Shown: positions 1 to 5,233 of the stretch, piece by piece | Layout: every line of letters starts with the position of its first letter | How positions within the stretch are numbered: position 1 is the first letter of the stretch | Source: Desulfobacterales bacterium | Lineage (GTDB): Bacteria; Desulfobacterota; Desulfobacteria; Desulfobacterales; C00003060 | Direction of reading: 5' to 3' | Assembly (NCBI GenBank): GCA_030668505.1 | Contig: DAOUTV010000165.1 | Coordinates: 1 to 5,233, forward strand | Length of the DNA: 5,233 nt | Notes under the pieces: model-generated | What the model saw: the letters and a program-made list of their open reading frames with translations, nothing else | Databases searched by the model: none | What the model was told of the DNA's origin: nothing | Position numbers and translations under genes: made by a program

Positions 1-41
1 AGAATTAATTAAGATTTTCGTTACGAGTATCAAAACGGCCG

Positions 42-74
42 TTCGACAGGCTCACGGCCCTGAGCGGAGTCGAA
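42..74. repeat. REP-like imperfect palindrome
   Basis: An outer stem TTCGAC (42-47) pairs with GTCGAA (69-74), and an inner stem GCTCA (50-54) pairs with TGAGC (61-65). A small asymmetric internal loop (AG against GGA) separates them, and the hairpin loop is CGGCCC. From memory, sequences of this kind (TTCGACAGGCTCA...TGAGC..GTCGAA) recur between genes in many environmental bacterial genomes, so I read it as a dispersed REP-type repeat rather than a local regulatory site. No T-tract follows, so a rho-independent terminator is unlikely. Any upstream gene has already ended or lies outside the window. Confidence 0.6.
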
Positions 75-135
75 GGGCTGAAAAGAAACAGAAATAGCCG
101 TTGAATGTTCGGTATTGGGTATTCGTTTTTCATTC

Positions 136-170
136 GACGTTGGACGTTCGATGTTCGATGTTCGACGTTC
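136..170. repeat. 7-bp tandem repeat, five units
   Basis: Five head-to-tail heptamers fit the consensus GAYGTTC: GACGTTG, GACGTTC, GATGTTC, GATGTTC, GACGTTC. The phase is unbroken over 35 bases. The preceding bases (TTCATTC, 129-135) may be a decayed sixth unit. The array lies about 150 bp upstream of the first gene and is not in a credible reading frame. Such short arrays often vary in copy number between strains. I see no evidence that this one is a protein-binding array. Confidence 0.7.
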
Positions 171-304
171 ATCTTTGCAAAATAATTCCGTACGGCATAA
201 ATGTCACCTGTGAACGTTTACAAAACAACTTAGCGCTTAGGCCCCCTGTATCTGCTCAATTGGGGTATAAACAATAACGAATGAAAAATGACGAACATAA
301 ACAT

Positions 305-310
305 AGGGAG
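305..310 (+). promoter_or_regulatory. Ribosome binding site selecting ATG 317
   Basis: AGGGAG lies six bases before ATG 317. The alternative in-frame ATG at 281 has no Shine-Dalgarno sequence, and it sits inside one arm of the 278-288 inverted repeat. The 12 extra residues it would add are highly polar and resemble nothing at the start of this family. This decides the start of the oxidoreductase gene. Confidence 0.7.
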
Positions 311-316
311 TCAAAC

Positions 317-1726
317 ATGGAGATAGACCAGCACCCTTATGCTGATATTCTAAGAAAAGAGATGATGCCCAACATTTGGTGTCCTGGATGTAGAATCGGA
401 AGAATCAAGAACACCTTTATAGAGACTATTCAACAACTGGGATACGACCCGGACAAGTGTACCGTGGTGTCCGGTATCGGGTGTTCCTCACGCATTGCGG
501 GCTATCTGAACCTCGACACCATTCACGCCACCCACGGTCGTGCAATACCCACGGCCTTGGGGGTCAAGCTGGCCAATCCTGAGCTGAAGGTCTCTGTAAT
601 GGGGGGCGACGGAGATATCCTGGGCATTGGCGGGAATCATTTTCTGGCCCTGGGCCGACACGGGCAAGACTTAAACGTGTTTTGTATGAACAATTTCGGA
701 TACAGCATGACGGGTTTTCAGCACGGCCCCACCACACCATTTGGGGCACGAACCATCACTACATCGAGTGGTAACCCTTACGCACCCGTTAATCCGGTCG
801 CCGTGGCCATGGCAGCCGGTTATACCTTTGTGGCACGCTCCACCTCGGCCCATCCGTATCACCTCATTGATTGCATGGTTTCAGCTATGAAAAACCGGGG
901 TCCAAGCTTTATTGAGATTCTGGTTCCTTGCATGCTGTATGAAAGACGCAACAAGATCAAATCCCTTGAGGCCCTGTTTTTGGATAAGGCCAAGATAAAA
1001 GAGACTCTCAGCGCAGAAGACATCGATCAGAGCGACTTTATGAAAAGGATCAGCCTGGGCATCTTCCGGGACGATCCTGTCCGGCAAAGGCCGCAATTGA
1101 GCCTTGTCAAATCGACTAAAAAGGTGGCTGCCGGAAAGTTTGATATAAAGTATAAATCGAGGGCAAGCGGTATCAAGTACATGCAGATTCGCATGGAGGG
1201 AACCGGCGGTCAAGGAATTGTCCAGGGCGGCAAGGTTATGATCAAGGCGGCTATGAACATGGATCCCAAATTGAACAGCACCCTGACGAAACGGTACGGG
1301 CCGGAGATGAAGGGGGGAAGCTGTTTGACGGATGTGCTCCTTTCCTCTCAGCACGTTGATTATCCCTTTGTGGATGTTCCGGATCTGCTACTGATGATGT
1401 CAGGCCTTGTGGCCAAGGAGCGGGGCGGCAAGGTGATTATCAACGATAAGGGGACAATCGTGGTGGATGAATCCATGGTCGATCTTAGTTTGCTCGAAAA
1501 TCTTCCCAAGACCGTCAAGGTTTTCAAGATACCGGCAACTCAGATTGCTCGCGAGAACTTCAGGGTTGTAGTGGCAAACAATGTCCTGATGGGATTCGTC
1601 TGCAAGACAACATCCATCATTGACAAGAACTGTTTTAAAGCAGCTATTGTAAAATCCGCACCTCCAGGCACAGAGGAGTTGAATCTATCGGCCTTTGAGA
1701 GTGGTTACAAATATAAGAAATCGTGA
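317..1726 (+). CDS. 2-oxoacid:ferredoxin oxidoreductase, fused beta and gamma subunits
   Basis: This 469-aa protein joins two subunits that are usually separate. The beta (thiamine-diphosphate-binding) part covers about residues 8-225. It has the WCPGC motif (Cys22, Cys25), GIGCSS (Cys56), the TPP/Mg motif beginning GDGD at 97-100 and ending at Asn125-126 in NNFGYSMTG, and Cys205 in the VPC motif; the four Cys are the expected [4Fe-4S] ligands. A linker of about 60 residues leads to the gamma part (about 285-455), with GTGGQG at 295-300 and YGPEMKGG at 327-334. The family oxidises 2-oxoacids (2-oxoglutarate, branched-chain 2-oxoacids, pyruvate) to acyl-CoA and reduces ferredoxin in the cytoplasm. 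Which substrate is used cannot be told here. The alpha subunit, which should complete the enzyme, is not in the window. A ferredoxin and an HdrA-type gene follow on the same strand after a repeat-filled gap. The start at 317 is chosen for its ribosome binding site. Fusion and family are confident; the KorB/VorB assignment is not. Confidence 0.92.
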   Translation: MEIDQHPYADILRKEMMPNIWCPGCRIGRIKNTFIETIQQLGYDPDKCTVVSGIGCSSRIAGYLNLDTIHATHGRAIPTALGVKLANPELKVSVMGGDGDILGIGGNHFLALGRHGQDLNVFCMNNFGYSMTGFQHGPTTPFGARTITTSSGNPYAPVNPVAVAMAAGYTFVARSTSAHPYHLIDCMVSAMKNRGPSFIEILVPCMLYERRNKIKSLEALFLDKAKIKETLSAEDIDQSDFMKRISLGIFRDDPVRQRPQLSLVKSTKKVAAGKFDIKYKSRASGIKYMQIRMEGTGGQGIVQGGKVMIKAAMNMDPKLNSTLTKRYGPEMKGGSCLTDVLLSSQHVDYPFVDVPDLLLMMSGLVAKERGGKVIINDKGTIVVDESMVDLSLLENLPKTVKVFKIPATQIARENFRVVVANNVLMGFVCKTTSIIDKNCFKAAIVKSAPPGTEELNLSAFESGYKYKKS

Positions 1727-1762
1727 ATCGAAAACAATGTCATTAATTTAAGCTCAAAATCT

Positions 1763-1783
1763 CCCCCCTTTTCTAAAGGGGGG
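1763..1783. repeat. C-tract/G-tract hairpin, left copy
   Basis: CCCCCCTTT (1763-1771) pairs perfectly with AAAGGGGGG (1775-1783) across a three-base loop, giving a 9-bp stem. It starts 37 bases after the oxidoreductase stop. The sequence after it is a second G-run rather than a T-tract, so it does not look like a standard intrinsic terminator, though such a stable hairpin could weaken read-through or protect the 3' end of the upstream message. Confidence 0.7.
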
Positions 1784-1786
1784 TGG

Positions 1787-1821
1787 GGGGGGATTTCTTT
1801 GAAGAGTTTTAAAATCCCCCC
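1787..1821. repeat. Second C/G-tract hairpin, adjoining the left copy
   Basis: GGGGGGATTT (1787-1796) pairs perfectly with AAATCCCCCC (1812-1821), a 10-bp stem around a 15-base loop. It can form together with the 1763-1783 hairpin. The G-runs and C-runs of the two can also pair crosswise, so alternative folds exist. Confidence 0.55.
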
Positions 1822-1922
1822 TGGCCCAGACCGGGCTTTGATGCGTTGCGAAAAAGGGAGATCGAACATAACTACTTAGGTTACGATATATGCCGACCAA
1901 GTCGCGCCAGGGCAGGCCTAAA

Positions 1923-1943
1923 TCCCCCTTTTTTAAAGGGGGA
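1923..1943. repeat. C-tract/G-tract hairpin, right copy
   Basis: TCCCCCTTT (1923-1931) pairs with AAAGGGGGA (1935-1943) over a TTT loop, a 9-bp stem. It closely resembles the left hairpin at 1763-1783 and lies near the other end of the MITE-like element. From memory, this short hairpin type is common between genes in several environmental phyla. A smaller hairpin, CTTAAA (1945-1950) with TTTAAG (1960-1965), follows and runs into the right inverted repeat. Confidence 0.65.
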
Positions 1944-2021
1944 CCTTAAAGAAACGGTTTTTAAGTTAATGACATTGAAATCGAAAATCGAATAACAAAA
2001 AACGATGAGGCAAGTTAAATC

Positions 2022-2345
2022 ATGAAACATGAAGTTTCACCTGTTCGGTATTGGAACATTCAGGAGTGTACCATACCTGTCGGCAAGGTAACAATAATAG
2101 CGAACTTTTGTAAGGGTGGTGAAGACTGTGATGACTGTATACGGTTTTGCCCTGAGAAGGTGTTGGAACGCGGCACAGTACCCAATGAAAGAGGATTTTT
2201 TCCGCCTATTTTGGTAGACGATGGAAAGTGCACTGTGTGCGGCAGATGTCAGCTTTACTGCAGTGAAAACGCCATCTTTGTCGAGAAGACCGGCGAACGG
2301 GTTGTGACACCTGATGAAATAGCCCATAGAGAGGAGAATTCATAA
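2022..2345 (+). CDS. Small ferredoxin with two [4Fe-4S] motifs, probably the oxidoreductase delta subunit or its partner
   Basis: This 107-aa cytoplasmic protein has two cluster motifs. The first is Cys30-x5-Cys36-x2-Cys39-x3-Cys43-Pro, with a longer first gap than the usual x2. The second is a classical Cys70-x2-Cys73-x2-Cys76-x3-Cys80. One more Cys is at residue 16. Ferredoxins of this size serve as the delta subunit of four-subunit 2-oxoacid:ferredoxin oxidoreductases, or as soluble carriers. Its position between the beta-gamma fusion and the HdrA-type gene suggests it passes electrons between them. A GATGAGG at 2004-2010 stands 11 bases before the ATG, rather long but usable. Its stop is followed three bases later by the hdrA start, so the two are almost certainly co-transcribed. 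There is no signal peptide or membrane segment. The ferredoxin call is firm; the exact partner is inference. Confidence 0.85.
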   Translation: MKHEVSPVRYWNIQECTIPVGKVTIIANFCKGGEDCDDCIRFCPEKVLERGTVPNERGFFPPILVDDGKCTVCGRCQLYCSENAIFVEKTGERVVTPDEIAHREENS

Positions 2346-2348
2346 TAG

Positions 2349-4730
2349 ATGTCAGAGGATCGCACAGGAGTCTTTATATGTCATTGCGGGACCAATATTG
2401 CCGGCACTGTTAATTGCCAGGAAATTACTGAGGCAATAGGCCGGACCGACGTGGCACTTGTTAGAGAACATGCTTACATGTGTACCGGGGGACAGGCACA
2501 GATAGTAAGTGACATTCAAGAATTTGACTTAGACAGGATCGTGGTGGCGGCCTGTTCTCCGAGGATACATGATGAGACATTTCGCTCAGTGTGCAAAGAG
2601 GCGGGCATCAATCCGTACATGATGGAAATGGTCAATATTCGGGAGCAGTGTTCCTGGTGTCATACGAATCAGCCTGTTGAGGCTACGCAAAAAGCCATAG
2701 ACCTTGTCCATATGGGCATAGAAAATGTGAAGCTCAATCAGCCCTTAACACCTATTGAGGTTCCGATGACCAAAAAGGCTATTGTCATAGGTGGGGGCAT
2801 AAGCGGTATTGAAGCCAGCCTGCAGATGGCTGATCTTGGCCATAAGGTGATTCTGGTAGAAAGAGGCCCGACGATTGGCGGCAAGATGGCACAGCTAAAC
2901 AAGATCTTTCCGGATCAAAACTGCAGTCCCTGAATTCTGGGACCCAAGATGGTGGATGTCGGTCGGCATCCGAACATAGAGCTACTCACTCTGAGTGAGG
3001 TTGTTGATGTCAAGGGTTATGTGGGAAATTTTGAGGTCACGTTAAGAAAGCATCCAAGGTATGTCACTGAAGATTGCACCTTCTGTGGTGAGTGTCTGGA
3101 GCGATGCAATGTTTTTACCGAAGATGATTTCAATGAAAATCGCGCACTGAGGAAAGCGATCTATACGCCTTTTCTCCAGTCTGTCCCCAGGCAGTATGTG
3201 ATTGATGACAAGGTTTGCATCCATTTTTCTGAGGAGGCATGCCAGAAGTGTGTGGAAGACTGTAAGAAGCATGCTATCGATTTTTCTCAGGTTGTTGAAG
3301 AGGAAACCGTCCATGTGGGCGCAATTATTGGTGCCACCGGCATAAGACCGTACGATCCGACAGGATTATACGGCTATGGAGACAGCCGATTCCCGGATGT
3401 GATTACCTCCATGGAACTCGAGAGAATGATGTCTCCAGAGGGGCCCACAAAAGGAGGGGTTGTCCGGCCGTCTACAGGACGGGCACCCGGCAGTGTTGCC
3501 TTTATTCAGTGCGTGGGTTCGAGATCCGAGAAAGAGGGGCAGCTCTCTTACTGCTCAAAGCTTTGTTGTCCGAATACCGTAAAGAACACACTCCTTCTGA
3601 AAGAACTCTCCCCGGAGCTTGAAATATTCGTATTCCATAACGGCATTCGAACAAGCGGCAACAGGCAGGAGAAGATCTTTCTGGAGGCAAGGAGGGAGGG
3701 GGTTATCTTTGTTAACTCTTTTCCTGAGATTACCCTAGGCCATGCCTTGACCTTTTCCGATCCCATGCTTGACCATGACCGGCTTATGAAGAAGCAGTTT
3801 GACCTAGTTGTCCTTGCGGTCGGCGTCGTACCCACAGCAGTGGAGCTGTCAGGGTTTTTGGGTGTCCCTTTGGGGAAAAGAGGGTTCGTTAAAGAAGACA
3901 ATCAGCTGTCTCCGACCTCAACGCCCACAAATGGAATCTACTTTGCCGGTGCAGTAGGAAGCCCTGCCGACATCAAACAGTGCATAGAACAGGCCGGCAG
4001 CGCTGCTATGCAAGTGTCAAAACATTTCCATAGAGACACGGCAGAGCTCTCGCCCGTCATAGCTAAGGTGGATATTGAAAAATGCACGGTTTGTGGGAAG
4101 TGTAGCAAGCAATGTCTGTTTGGCGCTATTCGAATAGAGGACAAAGTGGCATCCATCACAGAGGCTGTATGTCGCGGATGTGGCAATTGCGTCAATTCCT
4201 GCGAGTTTGATGCCATTTCCATAAGCAATTACGCTGAAGAGCAAATGAAGGCCCAGCTAAGAGCTGCCTTACGTCAGCCGGAAGAAAAAATTATTGTGTT
4301 TGCCTGTCACTGGTGTTCCTATGCCGGAGCTGATTTTGCCGGTACGAGCAGACTCCAGTACAGTCCCAACGCCAGAATCATTAAAACGATGTGCTCTTGT
4401 GGTGTGACAGTCGATCTTATGAAATATGCCTTTGCTCTTGGTGCCCCGAAGGTGATCGTCTCGGGATGTCATCCTGGAGATTGTCATTACCTTGACAATA
4501 ACATGTTTACAAAGAAGAGGGTTATGAAGTTAAAAGAAGGGCTTATGAGCAAAGGGATCAATCCGGAAAGGCTGATGTTGGAGTGGGTCTCGGCTTCTGA
4601 GGGGCAGAGATTTGTTGAAGTTGTTCAAAAAATGGAACAATTGAGAGTGGATGAAGACGAGATAGAAATGACTAAAATGATCTTCAGCGAAACTAGCAAG
4701 CGAAAATCAAAGAAAAGGGTGAGGAAGTGA
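2349..4730 (+). CDS. hdrA: HdrA-MvhD fusion selenoprotein, Sec195 encoded by TGA 2931-2933
   Basis: This 793-aa protein results if the in-frame TGA at 2931-2933 is read as selenocysteine. Domains in order: an HdrA N-terminal domain with FICHCG (9-14), Cys45, AACSPR (67-72) and Cys101/Cys104; an FAD-binding fold with GGGISG (148-153) and the CSP-Sec motif (192-195); an inserted ferredoxin part with Cys243/246/249/253 and Cys290/298/301/305; the rest of the thioredoxin-reductase-like fold, with FIQCVGSR (385-392), YCSKLCCPNT (401-410) and FAGAVGSP (532-539); a ferredoxin domain with Cys579/582/585/589 and Cys608/611/614/618; and an MvhD domain (about 647-770) with Cys653, 656, 682, 684, 707 and 712. 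HdrA carries the FAD that splits or joins electron pairs in heterodisulfide reductase-type complexes. MvhD carries a [2Fe-2S] cluster linking it to a hydrogenase or dehydrogenase. The homology continues through the TGA with no missing residues, and a SECIS-like hairpin follows. GAGGAG at 2331-2336 stands 12 bases before the ATG. The basic C-terminal tail is unremarkable. The alternative is a nonsense mutation or two separate genes, which I think much less likely. Confidence 0.92.
2931..2933 (+). other. In-frame TGA read as selenocysteine
   Basis: The codon lies between CSP and ILGPKM in the HdrA-conserved segment where Cys homologues read CSPC-IL (recalled from the family). The next in-frame ATG (2949) has no convincing Shine-Dalgarno sequence and would start in the middle of the FAD domain, so independent expression of the downstream piece is implausible. 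Selenocysteine at this place is known from HdrA of Methanococcus species and has been reported in deltaproteobacterial selenoproteomes. Confidence 0.87.
2954..2971 (+). promoter_or_regulatory. Bacterial SECIS hairpin
   Basis: GGATGTC (2954-2960) pairs with GGCATCC (2965-2971) through seven pairs, one of them U-G, closing the tetraloop GGTC (2961-2964). The loop begins 27 nt after the TGA, within the spacing reported for bacterial SECIS elements, and its GGUC sequence is the same as in the Escherichia coli fdhF SECIS recognised by SelB. The bulged U of the E. coli hairpin is absent. The hairpin lies inside the coding sequence for VDVGRHP, which is also conserved in HdrA, so protein constraint alone could account for part of the pattern. 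Confidence 0.83.
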
Positions 4731-4735
4731 AGTCT

Positions 4736-4755
4736 CCCTGTGCTCCAGAACAGGG
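4736..4755 (+). terminator. Possible weak terminator hairpin after hdrA
   Basis: CCCTGT (4736-4741) pairs with ACAGGG (4750-4755) around an eight-base loop, starting five bases after the hdrA stop. The bases that follow (TATTCC) are not a U-tract, so intrinsic termination would be inefficient. Position is the main argument. A second small stem, AAATCG (4775-4780) with CGATTT (4786-4791), lies just upstream of the next promoter. Confidence 0.35.
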
Positions 4756-4797
4756 TATTCCGGCGGATCGTATCAAATCGTGAGGCGATTTCACAAC

Positions 4798-4826
4798 TTG
4801 ACTTTTTTTCAGAAAGTGTGTATTAA
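4798..4826 (+). promoter_or_regulatory. Sigma70-type promoter for the last gene
   Basis: The -35 box TTGACT (4798-4803) matches five of six consensus bases. A 17-bp T-rich spacer leads to the -10 box TATTAA (4821-4826), four of six. The expected transcription start near 4833 would leave an untranslated leader of about 45-50 nt. The 6-bp palindrome at 4775-4791 ends seven bases before the -35 box and could be an operator, but nothing else supports that. A separate promoter here suggests the last gene is not part of the hdrA operon. Confidence 0.6.
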
Positions 4827-4865
4827 ATAGTATTTATCGGTGCACTTCTATTATTACTTCATGAC

Positions 4866-4872
4866 AGGAGGT
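4866..4872 (+). promoter_or_regulatory. Strong Shine-Dalgarno site for the last gene
   Basis: AGGAGGT stands seven bases before ATG 4880 and is the best ribosome binding site in the window. It rules out the upstream ATG at 4861, which is in another frame and overlaps the site. It predicts high translation. Confidence 0.8.
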
Positions 4873-4879
4873 CAGGTGT

Positions 4880-5233
4880 ATGAAGAAGAGAGGAAAATCG
4901 CCCAGTCTAGATCTAATTATGAGATTCGTTCTTCAGCGCTACAACATTCCAACCAAACAAGACATTGACAAGCTCATAAAAAAAATGGAACGGTTGGAAG
5001 TAGCTTTGAAGGCTAACAAAGTGGCCGGTGCGAGGGCAAAGAAAGCCGGTGCTGTGAAGGGAGCAGCAAAGAATAAACAGGCCCGAAGAGGAAGGGCCAA
5101 GATGACAGCGACTGAAAAGATCCTCAGTGTCATTGAGAGGTCTGCCCGTGGTGCTGATATTTCAGCGCTGAAGGCAAAGACCGGCTTTGAAGACAAAAAG
5201 ATTCGCAACATCGTCTTCAGGCTTGCCAAACAG
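4880..5233 (+). CDS. Basic protein with coiled-coil N-terminus and probable winged helix-turn-helix domain, cut by the window edge
   Basis: The frame is open from ATG 4880 to the last base: 118 codons with no stop, so the C-terminus is missing. Residues about 10-48 form an amphipathic stretch (RFVLQRYNIPTKQDIDKLIK, then MERLEVAL) that should make a short coiled coil. It resembles the NIPT/VPT-x-x-D/E-coiled-coil segment of phasin-like proteins. Residues about 49-75 are a Lys/Ala/Arg/Gly-rich linker like histone-H1-type tails. Residues about 76-118 (TATEKILSVIERS, then ISALKAKTGFEDKKIRNIVF) have the helix pattern of a small winged helix-turn-helix domain. I infer a nucleic-acid-binding, perhaps nucleoid-associated or regulatory protein. 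Its own promoter and perfect ribosome binding site point to strong expression independent of the hdrA operon. I recognise no named family, and no function is assigned beyond that. Confidence 0.8.
   Translation, partial: MKKRGKSPSLDLIMRFVLQRYNIPTKQDIDKLIKKMERLEVALKANKVAGARAKKAGAVKGAAKNKQARRGRAKMTATEKILSVIERSARGADISALKAKTGFEDKKIRNIVFRLAKQ

Larger units (their letters stand above)
1..316. other. Gene-free leader region upstream of the first gene
   Basis: No credible coding sequence is present on either strand. Besides the REP-like hairpin and the heptamer array, an 11-bp inverted repeat joins TTTTTCATTCG (126-136) to CGAATGAAAAA (278-288). A TATAAA hexamer at 266-271 could be a -10 box, but it lacks a matching -35 element, so no promoter is called. 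Since the expected alpha-subunit gene of the oxidoreductase does not lie immediately upstream, transcription of the first gene probably starts in this region. Confidence 0.55.
1735..1977. mobile_element. MITE-like non-coding element with 17-bp terminal inverted repeats
   Basis: CAATGTCATTAATTTAA (1735-1751) and TTAAGTTAATGACATTG (1961-1977) are inverted copies matching at 16 of 17 positions. They bound 243 bp that encode nothing convincing. A 9-bp direct repeat AATCGAAAA flanks the element at 1726-1734 and 1979-1987, one base off the right end, and could be a target-site duplication. The right flank is itself repetitive (ATCGAAAATCGAA), so that match may be partly chance. Inside are two short C-tract/G-tract hairpins and an unrecognised core of about 100 bp (1822-1920). 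Size, inverted ends and lack of a gene fit a miniature inverted-repeat transposable element. Removing it would leave the ferredoxin start only about 50 bp after the oxidoreductase stop, consistent with an insertion into an operon. No transposase family can be assigned. Confidence 0.6.

Noticed and set aside
136..170. CRISPR array
   Set aside because: The repeats are 7 bp, contiguous and without spacers.
266..271. TATAAA as a -10 box for the first gene
   Set aside because: No acceptable -35 sequence is found 16-18 bp upstream, and no extended -10 TG is in place. AT-rich context alone can produce it.
281..316. In-frame upstream ATG giving a 481-aa oxidoreductase
   Set aside because: No Shine-Dalgarno sequence precedes it, the added residues are polar and unlike the family, and the start lies in an inverted-repeat arm. 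ATG 317 has AGGGAG at the right distance.
1756..1950. Open frame on the minus strand through the MITE-like element
   Set aside because: It has no start codon with a ribosome binding site, its translation includes homopolymeric proline and glycine/lysine from the C/G tracts, and it lies within inverted-repeat DNA.
2949..4730. A separate gene starting at ATG 2949
   Set aside because: It would start within the FAD domain without a good ribosome binding site. It is in frame with the upstream piece, and the TGA between them has a SECIS-like hairpin.
2349..4730. hdrA as a pseudogene broken by a nonsense mutation
   Set aside because: There are no other frame breaks, all cysteine motifs are intact, and the only stop falls at a known Sec/Cys position.

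Overview
The window looks like a chromosomal segment from an anaerobic member of the Desulfobacterota (former Deltaproteobacteria; sulfate reducers and syntrophs). The reasons are the gene content (a 2-oxoacid:ferredoxin oxidoreductase piece, a polyferredoxin and an HdrA-MvhD fusion), an apparent selenocysteine codon in hdrA, moderate GC content, and intergenic DNA full of small hairpins and short repeats. The lineage is inferred from style and content, not from a marker gene.

Layout. Bases 1-316 hold no gene. They contain a REP-like hairpin (42-74), a five-unit 7-bp tandem repeat (136-170) and a start-site region. Next, all on the + strand, come: a fused beta-gamma 2-oxoacid:ferredoxin oxidoreductase subunit (317-1726); a 295-bp gap almost filled by a MITE-like element with 17-bp terminal inverted repeats (1735-1977) and C/G-tract hairpins; a small two-cluster ferredoxin (2022-2345); and an HdrA-MvhD fusion (2349-4730). 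A 149-bp gap with a good sigma70-type promoter leads to a fourth gene (4880 to beyond the right edge). That gene encodes a basic protein with a coiled-coil start, a Lys/Ala-rich linker and a probable helix-turn-helix domain.

The main point is at 2931-2933. A conceptual translation that stops at every TGA splits hdrA into a 194-aa and a 593-aa piece, but the two are in the same frame with no gap in the HdrA homology. The TGA falls in the conserved CSP-C-IL motif of HdrA, exactly where a Cys is expected. A 7-bp stem with a GGTC tetraloop starts 20 nt after it, a convincing bacterial SECIS. I therefore annotate one 793-aa selenoprotein with Sec195.

How the genes fit together (inference). The oxidoreductase piece would oxidise a 2-oxoacid-CoA pair and hand electrons to the small ferredoxin. 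The HdrA-MvhD protein, with its FAD site, four ferredoxin-type cluster motifs and an MvhD [2Fe-2S] domain, would exchange electrons between ferredoxin and another carrier, possibly by flavin-based bifurcation or confurcation. The alpha subunit of the oxidoreductase and HdrBC are not in the window, so the full complex cannot be read here.
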